Part shown: positions 51,822 through 60,694 of the stretch, piece by piece
How positions within the stretch are numbered: position 1 is the stretch's first letter
Layout: every line of letters begins with the position of its first letter
Assembly (NCBI GenBank): GCA_001596135.1
Contig: CP014773.1
Span: 2,728,001-2,792,000, forward strand
Source of the DNA: Mucilaginibacter sp. PAMC 26640
Lineage (GTDB): Bacteria > Bacteroidota > Bacteroidia > Sphingobacteriales > Sphingobacteriaceae
Length of the DNA: 64,000 nucleotides
Direction: 5' to 3'
Program-made: the position numbers and the translations under genes
Notes under the pieces: model-generated
What the model was told of the DNA's origin: nothing
Databases searched by the model: none
The model's input: only the letters and a program-made list of their open reading frames with translations

Positions 51822-54800
51822 TTATAAATTAAGATTACTGTCATCAGGAATGTTTGGCCTGCAGTGTTTGGAGATCTTTTCAAATAGCGATTCGGGCACA
51901 AAGGGTTTGGTAAGGTAATCGCACATGCCGTGCTCAAAGGCTTTGGCGTGCGTTTCGGGCATCGCATCAGCCGTAAAAGCAATAATAGGCGTTTCGGGGT
52001 GTTGCATTTTAATGAGGGATGCTGCTTCAAATCCATCCATAACCGGCATTTGTAGGTCCATGATAATTAGATCGTAAGACTTTTGAGACGCTTTATCCAC
52101 TGCAATTTGCCCGTTCATTGCTTCATCTACATTCGCCTGCCACTTTTTAAGAAATTTGGTGGCTATCATAATGTTCATCTTGTTATCATCTACTACCAAA
52201 ATATTCATACCAAATAAATTTGGCGGCAGCGGGTTATTTGCGATTTTATCTTGTTTTGCCACTGAAATATCAGCTGTTTCAAACAAAATAGAAAATGAAA
52301 ACTGTGTGCCTGCGCCTAATTTGCTCGTTACCGATATTGTACTATTATACAACTCTACCAAACGTTTGGTTATGGCAAGCCCGAGGCCGGTGCCGCCATA
52401 TTCGTCATTGATTACTCTTTCTTCCTGAATAAAAGGGTCAAAGATGATAGCTAAACTCTCGGGGGCGATACCAATGCCTGTATCCGTAACCTTAAATGTA
52501 AGCATACTATTATCACCAGCGGAGTGTTCTTTTTCTATCGCGATTGTAACTTTGCCCTTTTTAGTAAACTTAACAGCATTATTTACCAGGTTAATAAGAA
52601 TCTGGCCCAGGCGGGTTTGATCGCCGATAACATATTGAGGAATTCCTTCAGCGGTAAGCAGTTCTATCTCCAGGTTTTTTTCAACAGCTTTTGAATAGAA
52701 CGACTGCCTTACGTTTTGCACAAGATGATGGAGGTCAAATGGAGCTTTGTTTAAAACAAGTTTGCCGGCTTCTATTTTATTATAATCCAATATGTCGTTG
52801 ATAATTGCCAGCAGATTTTCGCCCGAAAATTTTAATGTATTTAGATACTCTAGCTGCTCCGGGCGTGGATTTTCAGAAAGCAGCAGGTTGGTAGTGCCAA
52901 TAACTGCATTCATCGGCGTGCGTATCTCATGACTCATCATAGATAAAAACTCCGATTTAAAATGCGATGAGCGTTCGGCTTGCTCCTTTGCTTTTATCAA
53001 TTCCTGCCTGGCCTTTTGTTGAAGGGTAATGTCTTCCCCTACGCTGGTTGTGCTTTGTAAGCGCCCGTCGTTATCATAGCTAATGGTATTTTGCCAGCTA
53101 ATTGTACGCAGGTGACCGTCGCGGCAAACAACAGGGTTAATAAAGTGAGCCTTGACCGTGTTGTTGATAAACCAACCGGTCAGCATCTCGCGTAAATCTT
53201 CGGGCAAAAAGGTGTTCATCCAGTTTAACCCGAGTATTTCGCTTTGGCTGTAGCCTAGAAGGTTAGCCAGGTATTTATTGCAAAAAGTAACATTTCCGTT
53301 AGCATCCAGCGATACCGCAGCCAGCTTGATCGTTTCCAGTACCAGCCTGAATTTATTTTCGGTAGTCTTATAAGCTATTTCTGCCTGTTTACGTTGCGTT
53401 ATATCCTGCAATGTTCCAATCACCTTCCTTACCGTGCCGTCTGCGCGGTAAAGGAGTTTGCCGGTGATGATACAAATATGCTTTAACGTACCTTTTGGTG
53501 TAATCAGCCGATATTCCACCGTTGTACCTGCGGCTGAGGTAAACATGTTTTTGATCAGGCGCCTGTCGTGCGGATGGATGTATTTAATTAATGTTTTGCC
53601 GGATGATGACCTGGAAGAAACGTCATCATCAAGCTCGTAAATGGAATTTACCTCGTCGCTCCAGATGAGCTCTTTGCTGGCTGTATCGAATTTCCAGTTA
53701 CCAATTTTGGCTATCGCCTGGGCCTCCAGCAATTCCATTTGGCTTAATTTTACTGCTTTTTCAGCAAGACGGGCTTCGGTTACATCTTGTACAATACCAA
53801 CCACCCGTTTAAGTTTGCCTTCATCATTAAAATCAAGGTCACCGCGTAATACTTTAATGTATTTTATATTACCTTTTGGTGTGATTAGTCGGTGCTCGTG
53901 GCTGGTATCAGTAACCGATGAGATGTTGGCAAAGAATTGGCTTGTAGCGGCAAGATCGTTTGGATGCACCAGCTGCATAAAATACTCAAACTTTGATGTT
54001 CCTTCCGGGATAGCATCTACCTCCAGTAAGGCAAACAAATTGTCTGACCAGTAATTTTCCTTTGTGGTAGCATCAAACCACCAGTTGCCGGTTTTGGCTA
54101 TGGCGTGCGCCTGTTGCAGCAGCTTCTCGCTTTCTGCCAGTTGATCTGCCCGTAACTTTTGCTCGGTGATATCTGAGATAGATACTGATATGCGATGGAT
54201 ATAGTTGCCGTCAATATCAAAAACAGGTGCTGCTTTGGCGGTAAACCATTTAGGTGGCCCATATAGAGAAGGGAAGTCAAAGGAGGAAGCTTTTCTATTT
54301 TTAATTACATAATCGTATACTTTAGCAAGAGGCTCTGCCTGTTCGGTTCCCAGTACCTCGAAAAGGTGCTTATGCAGAAATTGCTTACGTTTCAAATAGG
54401 AAGGGCTTTCCGGCCCGAACCAAACGTTCAGGCAAATGATGTTCTCATCCAATTCAAAAATGGTATCGTTTACCGAACTGATAAGCGCGTGGAGCTGTTG
54501 GCGGCTGTTCCGCAGATGTTCATCGTTCTGTGTCAATGATTCGTTCAGCGCCAGTACTTCGTTCAGCGCTTTTTTAAATTGAGCCTGGTAGGTAAGCATT
54601 ACGTAGAAGGATACGTAAGCGATCAGCGTAAAAACAAAAAGCATTACAATTAGTACAGCGCCGGATATTGCTAAATGCGGTGAGGCGTAGTAGGCGGTTA
54701 GTACTACTGCCAGGTTGATCATACAAACAGCAACAAATTCCCATCGCCGTTTGCAGAATAAGGTAACGGAGATGAAAACGGTAACAGAGCTGAAAACGTA

Positions 54801-55091
54801 AACATGTTCGAAGCCGTTAGCGCCTAACAGAATGCCATTATTTATAATTACATAGGTTAATATGGTTAAATAGACCAGAGACTTAAAGGCAGATTTGTAA
54901 TTGGTAAAAGAAAGACCGAAAGTTATAGCGCAAATAACAAAGCTTACACCGCGCAGCCATAAAGGATCATAGGAATTGTAATAGCACAAATAGTGAAGTG
55001 CGGGCGCCGCAATCGATAATCCTAACAATAGCAGCCTATGAATAGTATAGTCGTTTTCGATCAATAAAACAGCTCTGTCCTTAAATGACAT
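51822..55091 (-). CDS. Hybrid sensor histidine kinase with four PAS domains
   Basis: A 1089-residue hybrid kinase. Six or so N-terminal membrane helices (about 15-180), then four PAS-like domains beginning near 200, 325, 450 and 575; the second and third are internal duplicates (both contain AIAK-GNW-FD and WSDE/WSDN). The phosphoacceptor histidine is in FLSMMSHEIRTPMNAVIG (near 720). HATPase motifs DTGIGIAPESL and YGGTGLGLAI follow, then a receiver with VVDDNKMN and the acceptor aspartate in LIIMDLQMPVMDG (near 1012). It lacks an Hpt and an output domain, so it needs a phosphotransfer partner. Signal unknown. Confidence 0.93.
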   Translation of the reverse strand: MSFKDRAVLLIENDYTIHRLLLLGLSIAAPALHYLCYYNSYDPLWLRGVSFVICAITFGLSFTNYKSAFKSLVYLTILTYVIINNGILLGANGFEHVYVFSSVTVFISVTLFCKRRWEFVAVCMINLAVVLTAYYASPHLAISGAVLIVMLFVFTLIAYVSFYVMLTYQAQFKKALNEVLALNESLTQNDEHLRNSRQQLHALISSVNDTIFELDENIICLNVWFGPESPSYLKRKQFLHKHLFEVLGTEQAEPLAKVYDYVIKNRKASSFDFPSLYGPPKWFTAKAAPVFDIDGNYIHRISVSISDITEQKLRADQLAESEKLLQQAHAIAKTGNWWFDATTKENYWSDNLFALLEVDAIPEGTSKFEYFMQLVHPNDLAATSQFFANISSVTDTSHEHRLITPKGNIKYIKVLRGDLDFNDEGKLKRVVGIVQDVTEARLAEKAVKLSQMELLEAQAIAKIGNWKFDTASKELIWSDEVNSIYELDDDVSSRSSSGKTLIKYIHPHDRRLIKNMFTSAAGTTVEYRLITPKGTLKHICIITGKLLYRADGTVRKVIGTLQDITQRKQAEIAYKTTENKFRLVLETIKLAAVSLDANGNVTFCNKYLANLLGYSQSEILGLNWMNTFLPEDLREMLTGWFINNTVKAHFINPVVCRDGHLRTISWQNTISYDNDGRLQSTTSVGEDITLQQKARQELIKAKEQAERSSHFKSEFLSMMSHEIRTPMNAVIGTTNLLLSENPRPEQLEYLNTLKFSGENLLAIINDILDYNKIEAGKLVLNKAPFDLHHLVQNVRQSFYSKAVEKNLEIELLTAEGIPQYVIGDQTRLGQILINLVNNAVKFTKKGKVTIAIEKEHSAGDNSMLTFKVTDTGIGIAPESLAIIFDPFIQEERVINDEYGGTGLGLAITKRLVELYNSTISVTSKLGAGTQFSFSILFETADISVAKQDKIANNPLPPNLFGMNILVVDDNKMNIMIATKFLKKWQANVDEAMNGQIAVDKASQKSYDLIIMDLQMPVMDGFEAASLIKMQHPETPIIAFTADAMPETHAKAFEHGMCDYLTKPFVPESLFEKISKHCRPNIPDDSNLNL

Positions 55092-55203
55092 TAGATAGGT
55101 TTTTTATTTGCGGCAAACAATATAGGGGTAAACGCTGTAAAAAGCATTAACAATTTTACAAAGAGTTAATTTATCTTAGCAGATATTAATACGCATATTT
55201 ACT

Positions 55204-55211
55204 TACATTTG
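55204..55211 (+). promoter_or_regulatory. Candidate gltA -7 promoter element
   Basis: TACATTTG matches TAnnTTTG fully, 20 bases before the citrate synthase ATG, giving a very short leader. Confidence 0.45.
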
Positions 55212-55231
55212 TTGCAAATACTATTTCTTCT

Positions 55232-56518
55232 ATGTCTGATACTGCACAACTAAAAATTGGTGATAAAACATACGATCTGCCTGTAATAGAGGGTACTGAG
55301 GGTGAAAGAGCAATTGATATTTCCAAGCTGCGCGATCAAAGCGGATATGTTACGCTTGATGTTGGTTACAAAAATACAGGGGCCACAAAAAGCGCAATTA
55401 CGTTTTTAGATGGTGAGGTTGGTATATTAAAATACAGGGGATATCCTATTGAGCAGTTGGCTGAGAACTCAACTTTTATAGAAGTTGCTTACCTGCTTAT
55501 TTACGGTGATTTACCAACTGCCGACCAGCTTAAATCTTTTGAGCTGGAGATTAGCCGCCATACGCTGGTGCACGAGGATATGAAGAAGTTCTTTGATGGG
55601 TTTCCGTCAGGATCACATCCGATGGGGCAATTATCATCACTGATTGGTGCTTTGGCGGCCTTTAATCCGGCCTCATTAAAGCAAGGCTTATCAGCAGAAG
55701 AGGTGAACCTGGAGATCATTAAACTGATCGCCAAGATGAGTACCATAGTATCATGGATCTACAAAAAATCTCTGGGCCACCCGGTGATCTACCCTAAAAA
55801 TAAGTTCGATTACGTTACCAACTTCCTGCACATGACCTTTGGGCAGCGCACCGAAGAGGTGGAGATAGACCCGGTTGTGGTAAGCGCGATGAATAAGCTG
55901 CTGATCCTGCATGCAGATCATGAACAGAATTGTTCTACGTCAACTGTACGCATTGTAGGCTCGTCGGATGCTAATTTATATGCCTCTATTTCTGCCGGGA
56001 TCTCTGCATTATGGGGCCCGCTGCATGGCGGTGCAAACCAGGCAGTGATTGAAATGCTGCAGCAGATAAAAGAAGATGGCGGCGATACGGATAAGTGGAT
56101 AGCAAAAGCTAAAGACAAGAACGATCCCTTCCGCTTAATGGGTTTTGGTCACCGCGTTTATAAAAACTTCGATCCAAGAGCCAAGATCATTAAAAAAGCT
56201 TGCGACGATATTTTAGAGAAATTACACATACAGGACGAAACACTGGAAATTGCTAAAAAGCTGGAAGAAGTTGCCCTGAACGATCCATACTTTGTAGAGC
56301 GTAAGCTGTACCCTAACGTGGATTTCTATTCGGGTATTATTTACACTGCGCTGGGCTTCCCTACAGAAATGTTCACCGTGCTGTTTGCCTTAGGCCGCCT
56401 GCCCGGATGGATTGCCCAGTGGAAAGAGATGAAGACCAACAAAGAACCTATCGGTCGCCCGCGCCAAATTTATGTGGGTGCTGTTGATAGAGATTATACC
56501 GATATCGCAAGCAGATAA
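55232..56518 (+). CDS. gltA: Citrate synthase
   Basis: A 428-residue type II citrate synthase, condensing acetyl-CoA and oxaloacetate. The catalytic residues lie in WGPLHGGANQAVIEML (His near 267), GFGHRVYKNFDPRA (His near 308) and NVDFYSGIIYTALGFP (Asp near 365). Length and N-terminal domain match the hexameric Gram-negative form, which is NADH-sensitive in Escherichia coli. Ended by the stem at 56568. Confidence 0.96.
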   Translation: MSDTAQLKIGDKTYDLPVIEGTEGERAIDISKLRDQSGYVTLDVGYKNTGATKSAITFLDGEVGILKYRGYPIEQLAENSTFIEVAYLLIYGDLPTADQLKSFELEISRHTLVHEDMKKFFDGFPSGSHPMGQLSSLIGALAAFNPASLKQGLSAEEVNLEIIKLIAKMSTIVSWIYKKSLGHPVIYPKNKFDYVTNFLHMTFGQRTEEVEIDPVVVSAMNKLLILHADHEQNCSTSTVRIVGSSDANLYASISAGISALWGPLHGGANQAVIEMLQQIKEDGGDTDKWIAKAKDKNDPFRLMGFGHRVYKNFDPRAKIIKKACDDILEKLHIQDETLEIAKKLEEVALNDPYFVERKLYPNVDFYSGIIYTALGFPTEMFTVLFALGRLPGWIAQWKEMKTNKEPIGRPRQIYVGAVDRDYTDIASR

Positions 56519-56567
56519 TGCTTAACAGGTAGCGACGGTTTTAAGACTAGCGCTATAAATCAATTGC

Positions 56568-56597
56568 AAAAAGCCCGCCATACGCCGGGCTTTTTTT
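56568..56597 (+). terminator. Terminator of gltA
   Basis: Stem AAAGCCCG / CGGGCTTT with an 8-base loop followed by a run of T, ending 11 bases before the recQ ATG. Confidence 0.85.
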
Positions 56598-56607
56598 ATA
56601 ACAGCCC

Positions 56608-58503
56608 ATGACTACACGCCAACTACTCAAACAATACTGGGGACATGATGCCTTCCGGCCGATGCAGGAAGAGATCATCGCATCGGTATTGCAGGGGAAT
56701 GATACCCTGGCCCTGCTACCAACGGGCGGCGGCAAATCGGTTTGTTTCCAGGTGCCTGCATTGGCGCGGGAAGGTATTTGCATTGTGGTTTCGCCGCTCA
56801 TCGCCCTGATGAAAGACCAGGTGGAGAACCTGAAAGCTAAAGGCATCGATGCCATATCCATTGTATCGGGCATGAGCAAACGGGAGGTGGATCTTGCGCT
56901 GGATAATTGTATCTACGGGTATATCAAATTCCTGTACCTGTCCCCCGAACGGTTATTGAGCGATTTGGTACGAGAGCGTATCAAGTATATGAATGTTAAT
57001 TTGTTTGCGGTAGATGAGGCACACTGCATTTCGCAGTGGGGGTATGATTTCCGGCCGCCGTATCTGCACATTGCCGATTTGCGCGAACTGCATCCCAAAG
57101 TACCTGTTTTGGCATTAACCGCAACGGCAACAGCCGAGGTGAGGGAGGACATTCAGCAAAAGTTACTTTTTAAACCCGGTAGTGTTGTTTACCAGCAAAG
57201 CTTTGCACGCAGCAATATTAGCTATGTGGTACAAAATACGGAGAATAAGGGCCGCAAACTGCTGGATATTGCTACCGGCATTGCAGGTACCGGTATTGTT
57301 TATGTACGCAGCCGGAAGGATACGGTTGAGATTGCCAAATTTTATAACCAAAACGGGATTAAGGCTGATTTTTACCATGCCGGCATAAGTGCCGATGAAA
57401 GATCTGAAAAGCAGGAAGCCTGGAAAAACAACCGTATGCGGATAATTGTGGCTACCAATGCCTTCGGGATGGGGATAGATAAAGCCGATGTGCGTTTTGT
57501 GATCCATAACGAAATGCCGGATAGCCTGGAGGCTTATTACCAGGAAGCCGGCAGGGGCGGTCGCGATGAGCAAAAGGCCTATGCCATATTGCTGTACAAC
57601 AGCAGCGATAGGTTACGGAAGGAGAAGATGTTCCTGCAAAACTTCCCTTCTGTAGAAGAGATTAAGCAGGTTTACCATTATTTGGCTAACTACTGCCAGG
57701 TGGCCTACGATACCGGCGAAGGGGCAAGCTTTGATTTGGATCTCGGCGAGTTCTGCACCCGCTTTAAGCTTGATGCCATCAAAACGCTGAATGCGCTCAA
57801 ATTCCTGGAGCAGAATGAATACATCGCCTTTAATGAGAGTGTGTTCCTGCCATCAAGGTTTCAGTTTATGGTACTGAATGAGGAACTGTATAACTTCCAG
57901 ATCCAGAACCCAGGCTGGGACCCGTTCATCAAAACCCTGCTCAGATCTTACGGCGGGGCGTTTGAAAATTACGTGCGTTTGAAAGAATTTGACCTTGCCC
58001 GCCGAACCGGCATGAACGTGCAGCAGGTGATAGAAGGGCTGAACCAATTGCAGGAATTTCGGCTGTTGAATTATCTGCCCCAAACAGATAAGCCGCAGGT
58101 AACTTGGATAAAGCCCCGGCAGCACGCCAATAATTTGTATATCAACAAACCTGATATAGAGAACAGGAAGAAGGCCTATCGCCAGAAGATGGAGGCCGTT
58201 TTTAATTATGCTGAGCACCGGCGCTGCCGTAGCCAGATATTGCTGGCCTACTTTGATGAGCCCAACGCCGCCAAATGTGGCGTGTGCGATATTTGCCTTG
58301 CCGAAAAGCGCCAAAGGAATGCCGCCGAAATAGGGGAGGACATCACCAATGCTTTAGTGCAACTGCTGTTGGTTGAGCATCAAAACCTGGAAGGTTTAAT
58401 AACCGGGATTAACATCGGTACCGAAAAAGAAAAGATAGCCACCATCCGCACCCTGCTGGATGCCGGTAAAATCAAAACCGACGGCGAAAACTACTACCTA
58501 TAG
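56608..58503 (+). CDS. recQ: RecQ-family ATP-dependent DNA helicase
   Basis: A 631-residue 3-prime to 5-prime helicase. Motif I is LLPTGGGKSVCFQVPAL (about 35-51), motif II VDEAHCISQWGYDFRP (about 135-150), and motif VI QEAGRGGRDEQ (about 314-324). A zinc-binding RQC part with the cysteines RRCRSQILLAYFDE...CGVCDIC near 535-560 follows. There is no clear HRDC domain, so this is the shorter Bacteroidota RecQ2-like form. The gltA terminator abuts its start, so its promoter is within or just before that stem. Confidence 0.94.
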   Translation: MTTRQLLKQYWGHDAFRPMQEEIIASVLQGNDTLALLPTGGGKSVCFQVPALAREGICIVVSPLIALMKDQVENLKAKGIDAISIVSGMSKREVDLALDNCIYGYIKFLYLSPERLLSDLVRERIKYMNVNLFAVDEAHCISQWGYDFRPPYLHIADLRELHPKVPVLALTATATAEVREDIQQKLLFKPGSVVYQQSFARSNISYVVQNTENKGRKLLDIATGIAGTGIVYVRSRKDTVEIAKFYNQNGIKADFYHAGISADERSEKQEAWKNNRMRIIVATNAFGMGIDKADVRFVIHNEMPDSLEAYYQEAGRGGRDEQKAYAILLYNSSDRLRKEKMFLQNFPSVEEIKQVYHYLANYCQVAYDTGEGASFDLDLGEFCTRFKLDAIKTLNALKFLEQNEYIAFNESVFLPSRFQFMVLNEELYNFQIQNPGWDPFIKTLLRSYGGAFENYVRLKEFDLARRTGMNVQQVIEGLNQLQEFRLLNYLPQTDKPQVTWIKPRQHANNLYINKPDIENRKKAYRQKMEAVFNYAEHRRCRSQILLAYFDEPNAAKCGVCDICLAEKRQRNAAEIGEDITNALVQLLLVEHQNLEGLITGINIGTEKEKIATIRTLLDAGKIKTDGENYYL

Positions 58504-58544
58504 CGCGTATTACCCTCTGTTTTTGTTCGCGTTCGCGCTGCGTG

Positions 58545-58634
58545 CATGTCGCGACCGGCCCGAACAAGCCCGAACAAGCCCGAACAAGCCCGAACACATA
58601 CCCGAAAGCGCCGCGGCGGGTGTTTTGCGACATG
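58545..58634 (+). other. Inverted repeat enclosing tandem 10-bp repeats after recQ
   Basis: CATGTCGC (58545-58552) pairs with GCGACATG (58627-58634), followed by TGTTTTTTT, a terminator-like arrangement with an unusually large loop. The loop holds CCCGAACAAG three times in a row plus a partial fourth copy (58559-58597). It lies 42 bases after the recQ stop. Whether it terminates transcription is inferred. Confidence 0.5.
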
Positions 58635-58648
58635 TGTTTTTTTGATTT

Positions 58649-58668
58649 GACAACTTGCAAAAGTTGTC
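58649..58668. other. Perfect dyad GACAACTT-N4-AAGTTGTC
   Basis: An 8-base perfect dyad (58649-58656 and 58661-58668) in the 400-base region between recQ and the first GIN-domain gene. It may be an operator; no regulator gene is nearby. Confidence 0.4.
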
Positions 58669-58823
58669 AGATTTGACGGTGCCCAAGACCTGTTGGCATG
58701 TAATAGTTGCAATTGCTATGCAAACTTTTTAAGCTGACCAATCTTGTTTCCGCTTTTTCACCGACTCCAATCTGCCGTTTACCGATATAAATCCGCCGTA
58801 CATCTATTAGGCCGGATCTGGCT

Positions 58824-58848
58824 GTAACGTTTCTCGTTTGAGGTCGTC
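58824..58848 (+). promoter_or_regulatory. ECF-type promoter of GIN-domain gene 1
   Basis: TGTAAC with GTAAC at 58824-58828, 16 bases, then CGTC at 58845-58848. The AAC / CGTC pair and spacing are those of ECF sigma promoters. Conserved with the paralog at 60611-60635. It lies 63 bases before the ATG. Confidence 0.6.
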
Positions 58849-58911
58849 ATATGGGTGTATTTAATAAATAGCGAAAACATAATAACACTCATAATCAAAA
58901 TATTAATCATC

Positions 58912-59517
58912 ATGAAAACTCAAATATTCACCATCGCCACCATCTTCACTTTAGCCTTAGGTACAGTAAGCAGCACCTTCGCCGGCACCAATGATAAAGC
59001 CAAAGAAGAAGTAACCACTTTAAACAATGTAAGCCAGATCAGCAGGATCGAGATCCGCGGTAATGTGCAGTTGTTCGTTTCAGACGGCAGCGCCGACCAG
59101 GTAAAGGTTTACAATAAATTCTATGCAGAAAATGCAGTAGTAAAAAGCGATAACGGCACATTGAGCATTGCCTCATACGACGCCAGAACTTTAGTAGTTT
59201 GGGTAACCGCTGCCGACCTGCGCACCATCAACGCATACGATAATGCAGAAGTTAAATCTTTCGGTAACCTGTCAAAGATCGATCTGGATGTTAACCTGTA
59301 TAACAATGCATCAGCCAAACTCAACCTGGATGCCTACAAAGCCAGCATTACGGTAAACGACCGGGCTAAAGCCGATGTAAGCGGTACCGTAACCGAGTAT
59401 AGCGTAACCCGCGACCAGTCGGCCAGTGTTAACGCCAGCACTTTAGCTGCTACTAACAAAACCGAAAAGGTGACCAACAAATTCACCCCGGCTAAAAACG
59501 AAGTAGCCACGCTATAA
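58912..59517 (+). CDS. Head-GIN-domain (DUF2807) protein 1
   Basis: A 201-residue exported protein. The start at 58912 gives a signal peptide MKTQIFTIATIFTLALGTVS ending near STFA (22-25). The rest is a right-handed beta-helix-like DUF2807 domain with SRIEIRGNVQLFVSDGSADQ near the start and repeats of short strands such as YNNASAKLNLDAYKA. The family is described as a head GIN domain of putative autotransporter adhesins; the cellular role is unproven. It is a close paralog of the gene at 60695, with the upstream region also conserved. Confidence 0.85.
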   Translation: MKTQIFTIATIFTLALGTVSSTFAGTNDKAKEEVTTLNNVSQISRIEIRGNVQLFVSDGSADQVKVYNKFYAENAVVKSDNGTLSIASYDARTLVVWVTAADLRTINAYDNAEVKSFGNLSKIDLDVNLYNNASAKLNLDAYKASITVNDRAKADVSGTVTEYSVTRDQSASVNASTLAATNKTEKVTNKFTPAKNEVATL

Positions 59518-59557
59518 GCATCTACTTTTGCAAAAGTTCAACATATAGTTCACCAGG

Positions 59558-59584
59558 AGCCATCGCGTAAGCGGTGGCTTTTTT
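59558..59584 (+). terminator. Terminator of GIN-domain gene 1
   Basis: Stem AGCCATCGC / GCGGTGGCT (one G-T pair) with loop GTAA, followed by TTTTTT. Confidence 0.8.
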
Positions 59585-59636
59585 GATTTAAAATCCTGGA
59601 ATGCGCTTACCAACTTATTATCCTGAAGCACCCCTC

Positions 59637-60436
59637 GTCGTGCTGAGGCACGAAGCCTCTGTTAACCGATAGGCATCACGCACAATGCAGGGCGTTTAAC
59701 AGATCCTTCCTTCGTCAGGATGACAATTGGGAAAAAAACAACCTTGTCATGCTGAGGCACGAAGCATCTGTTAACCGATAGGCATCACGCACAATGCAGG
59801 GCGTTTAACAGATCCTTCCTTCGTCAGGATGACAATTGGGAAAAAAACAACCTTGTCATGCTGAGGCACGAAGCATCTGTTAACCGATAGGCATCACGCA
59901 CAATGCAGGGCGTTTAACAGATCCTTCCTTCGTCAGGATGACAATTGGGAAAAAAACAACCTTGTCGTGCTGAGGCACGAAGCATCTGTTAACCGATAGG
60001 CAAACTAAGCATGGCGTTTAACAGATGCTTCCTTCGTCAGGATGACAATTGGGAAAAAAACAACCTTGTCATGCTGAGGCACGAAGCATCTGTTAACCGA
60101 TAGGCATCACGCACAATGCAGGGCGTTTAACAGATCCTTCCTTCGTCAGAATGACAATTGGGAAAAAAACAACCTTGTCATGCTGAGGCACGAAGCATCT
60201 GTTAACCGATAGGCAAACTAAGCATGGCGTTTAACAGATGCTTCCTTGCTGAAGCAACCCTTGTCGTGCTGAGGCACGAAGCATCTGTTTAACCGATAGG
60301 CAAACTAAGCATGGCGTTTAACAGATGCTTCCTTGCTGAAGCAACCCTTGTCGTGCTGAGGCACGAAGCATCTGTTTAACCGATAGGCAAACGTAAGCAT
60401 GGCGTTTAACAGATTCTTCCTTCGTCAGAATGACAA
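59637..60436. repeat. Eight-copy tandem array of a palindromic repeat
   Basis: Units begin at GTCRTGCTGAGGCAC 59637, 59746, 59855, 59964, 60068, 60177, 60263 and 60350, so periods are 109, 109, 109, 104, 109, 86 and 87 bases. Each unit's start (GTCATGCTGAGGCACGAAGC) and end (complement GTCATCCTGACGAAGGAAGG) are nearly complementary. Units 1-3 and 5 carry the centre GGCATCACGCACAATGCAGG, while 4 and 6-8 have GGCAAACTAAGCATGG. Copies are almost identical, implying recent expansion. An inverted, older array of the same family is at 24088-24620. Confidence 0.9.
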
Positions 60437-60610
60437 ATAGTACTTGTAAGGTTCACCAGCTTTCGCTTAAAGAAGCCCCCCGTCGCTGCCGCTTCCCCCG
60501 GGATGACAAATTGGTTTCCGCTAAACGCTTATTTTTTTCTCAATTCACCGCCCTCTTTATGCCCTTTACCGATAAAAACAGGCCGTGTATCTATTACACT
60601 GGGTTTGGCT

Positions 60611-60635
60611 GTAACGTTTCCCCGTTGGCTTCGTC
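60611..60635 (+). promoter_or_regulatory. ECF-type promoter of GIN-domain gene 2
   Basis: GTAAC at 60611-60615, 16 bases, then CGTC at 60632-60635, identical in form to the promoter of gene 1. The flanking sequence CTGTAACGTTTC is also shared. It lies 59 bases before the ATG. Confidence 0.6.
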
Positions 60636-60694
60636 TTATCTGTGTATTAAGTTATTAAACAGCATAAGTCATTAAAAATCAAAATATTAATACC

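Noticed and set aside
59637-60436. CRISPR array
   Set aside because: Units are 86-109 bases, repeat over their whole length and have no short constant repeat with unique spacers; no cas gene is near.
60430-60675. 81-residue open frame ahead of GIN gene 2
   Set aside because: It runs through the end of the repeat array and across the conserved ECF-like promoter, so it is very unlikely to be a gene.
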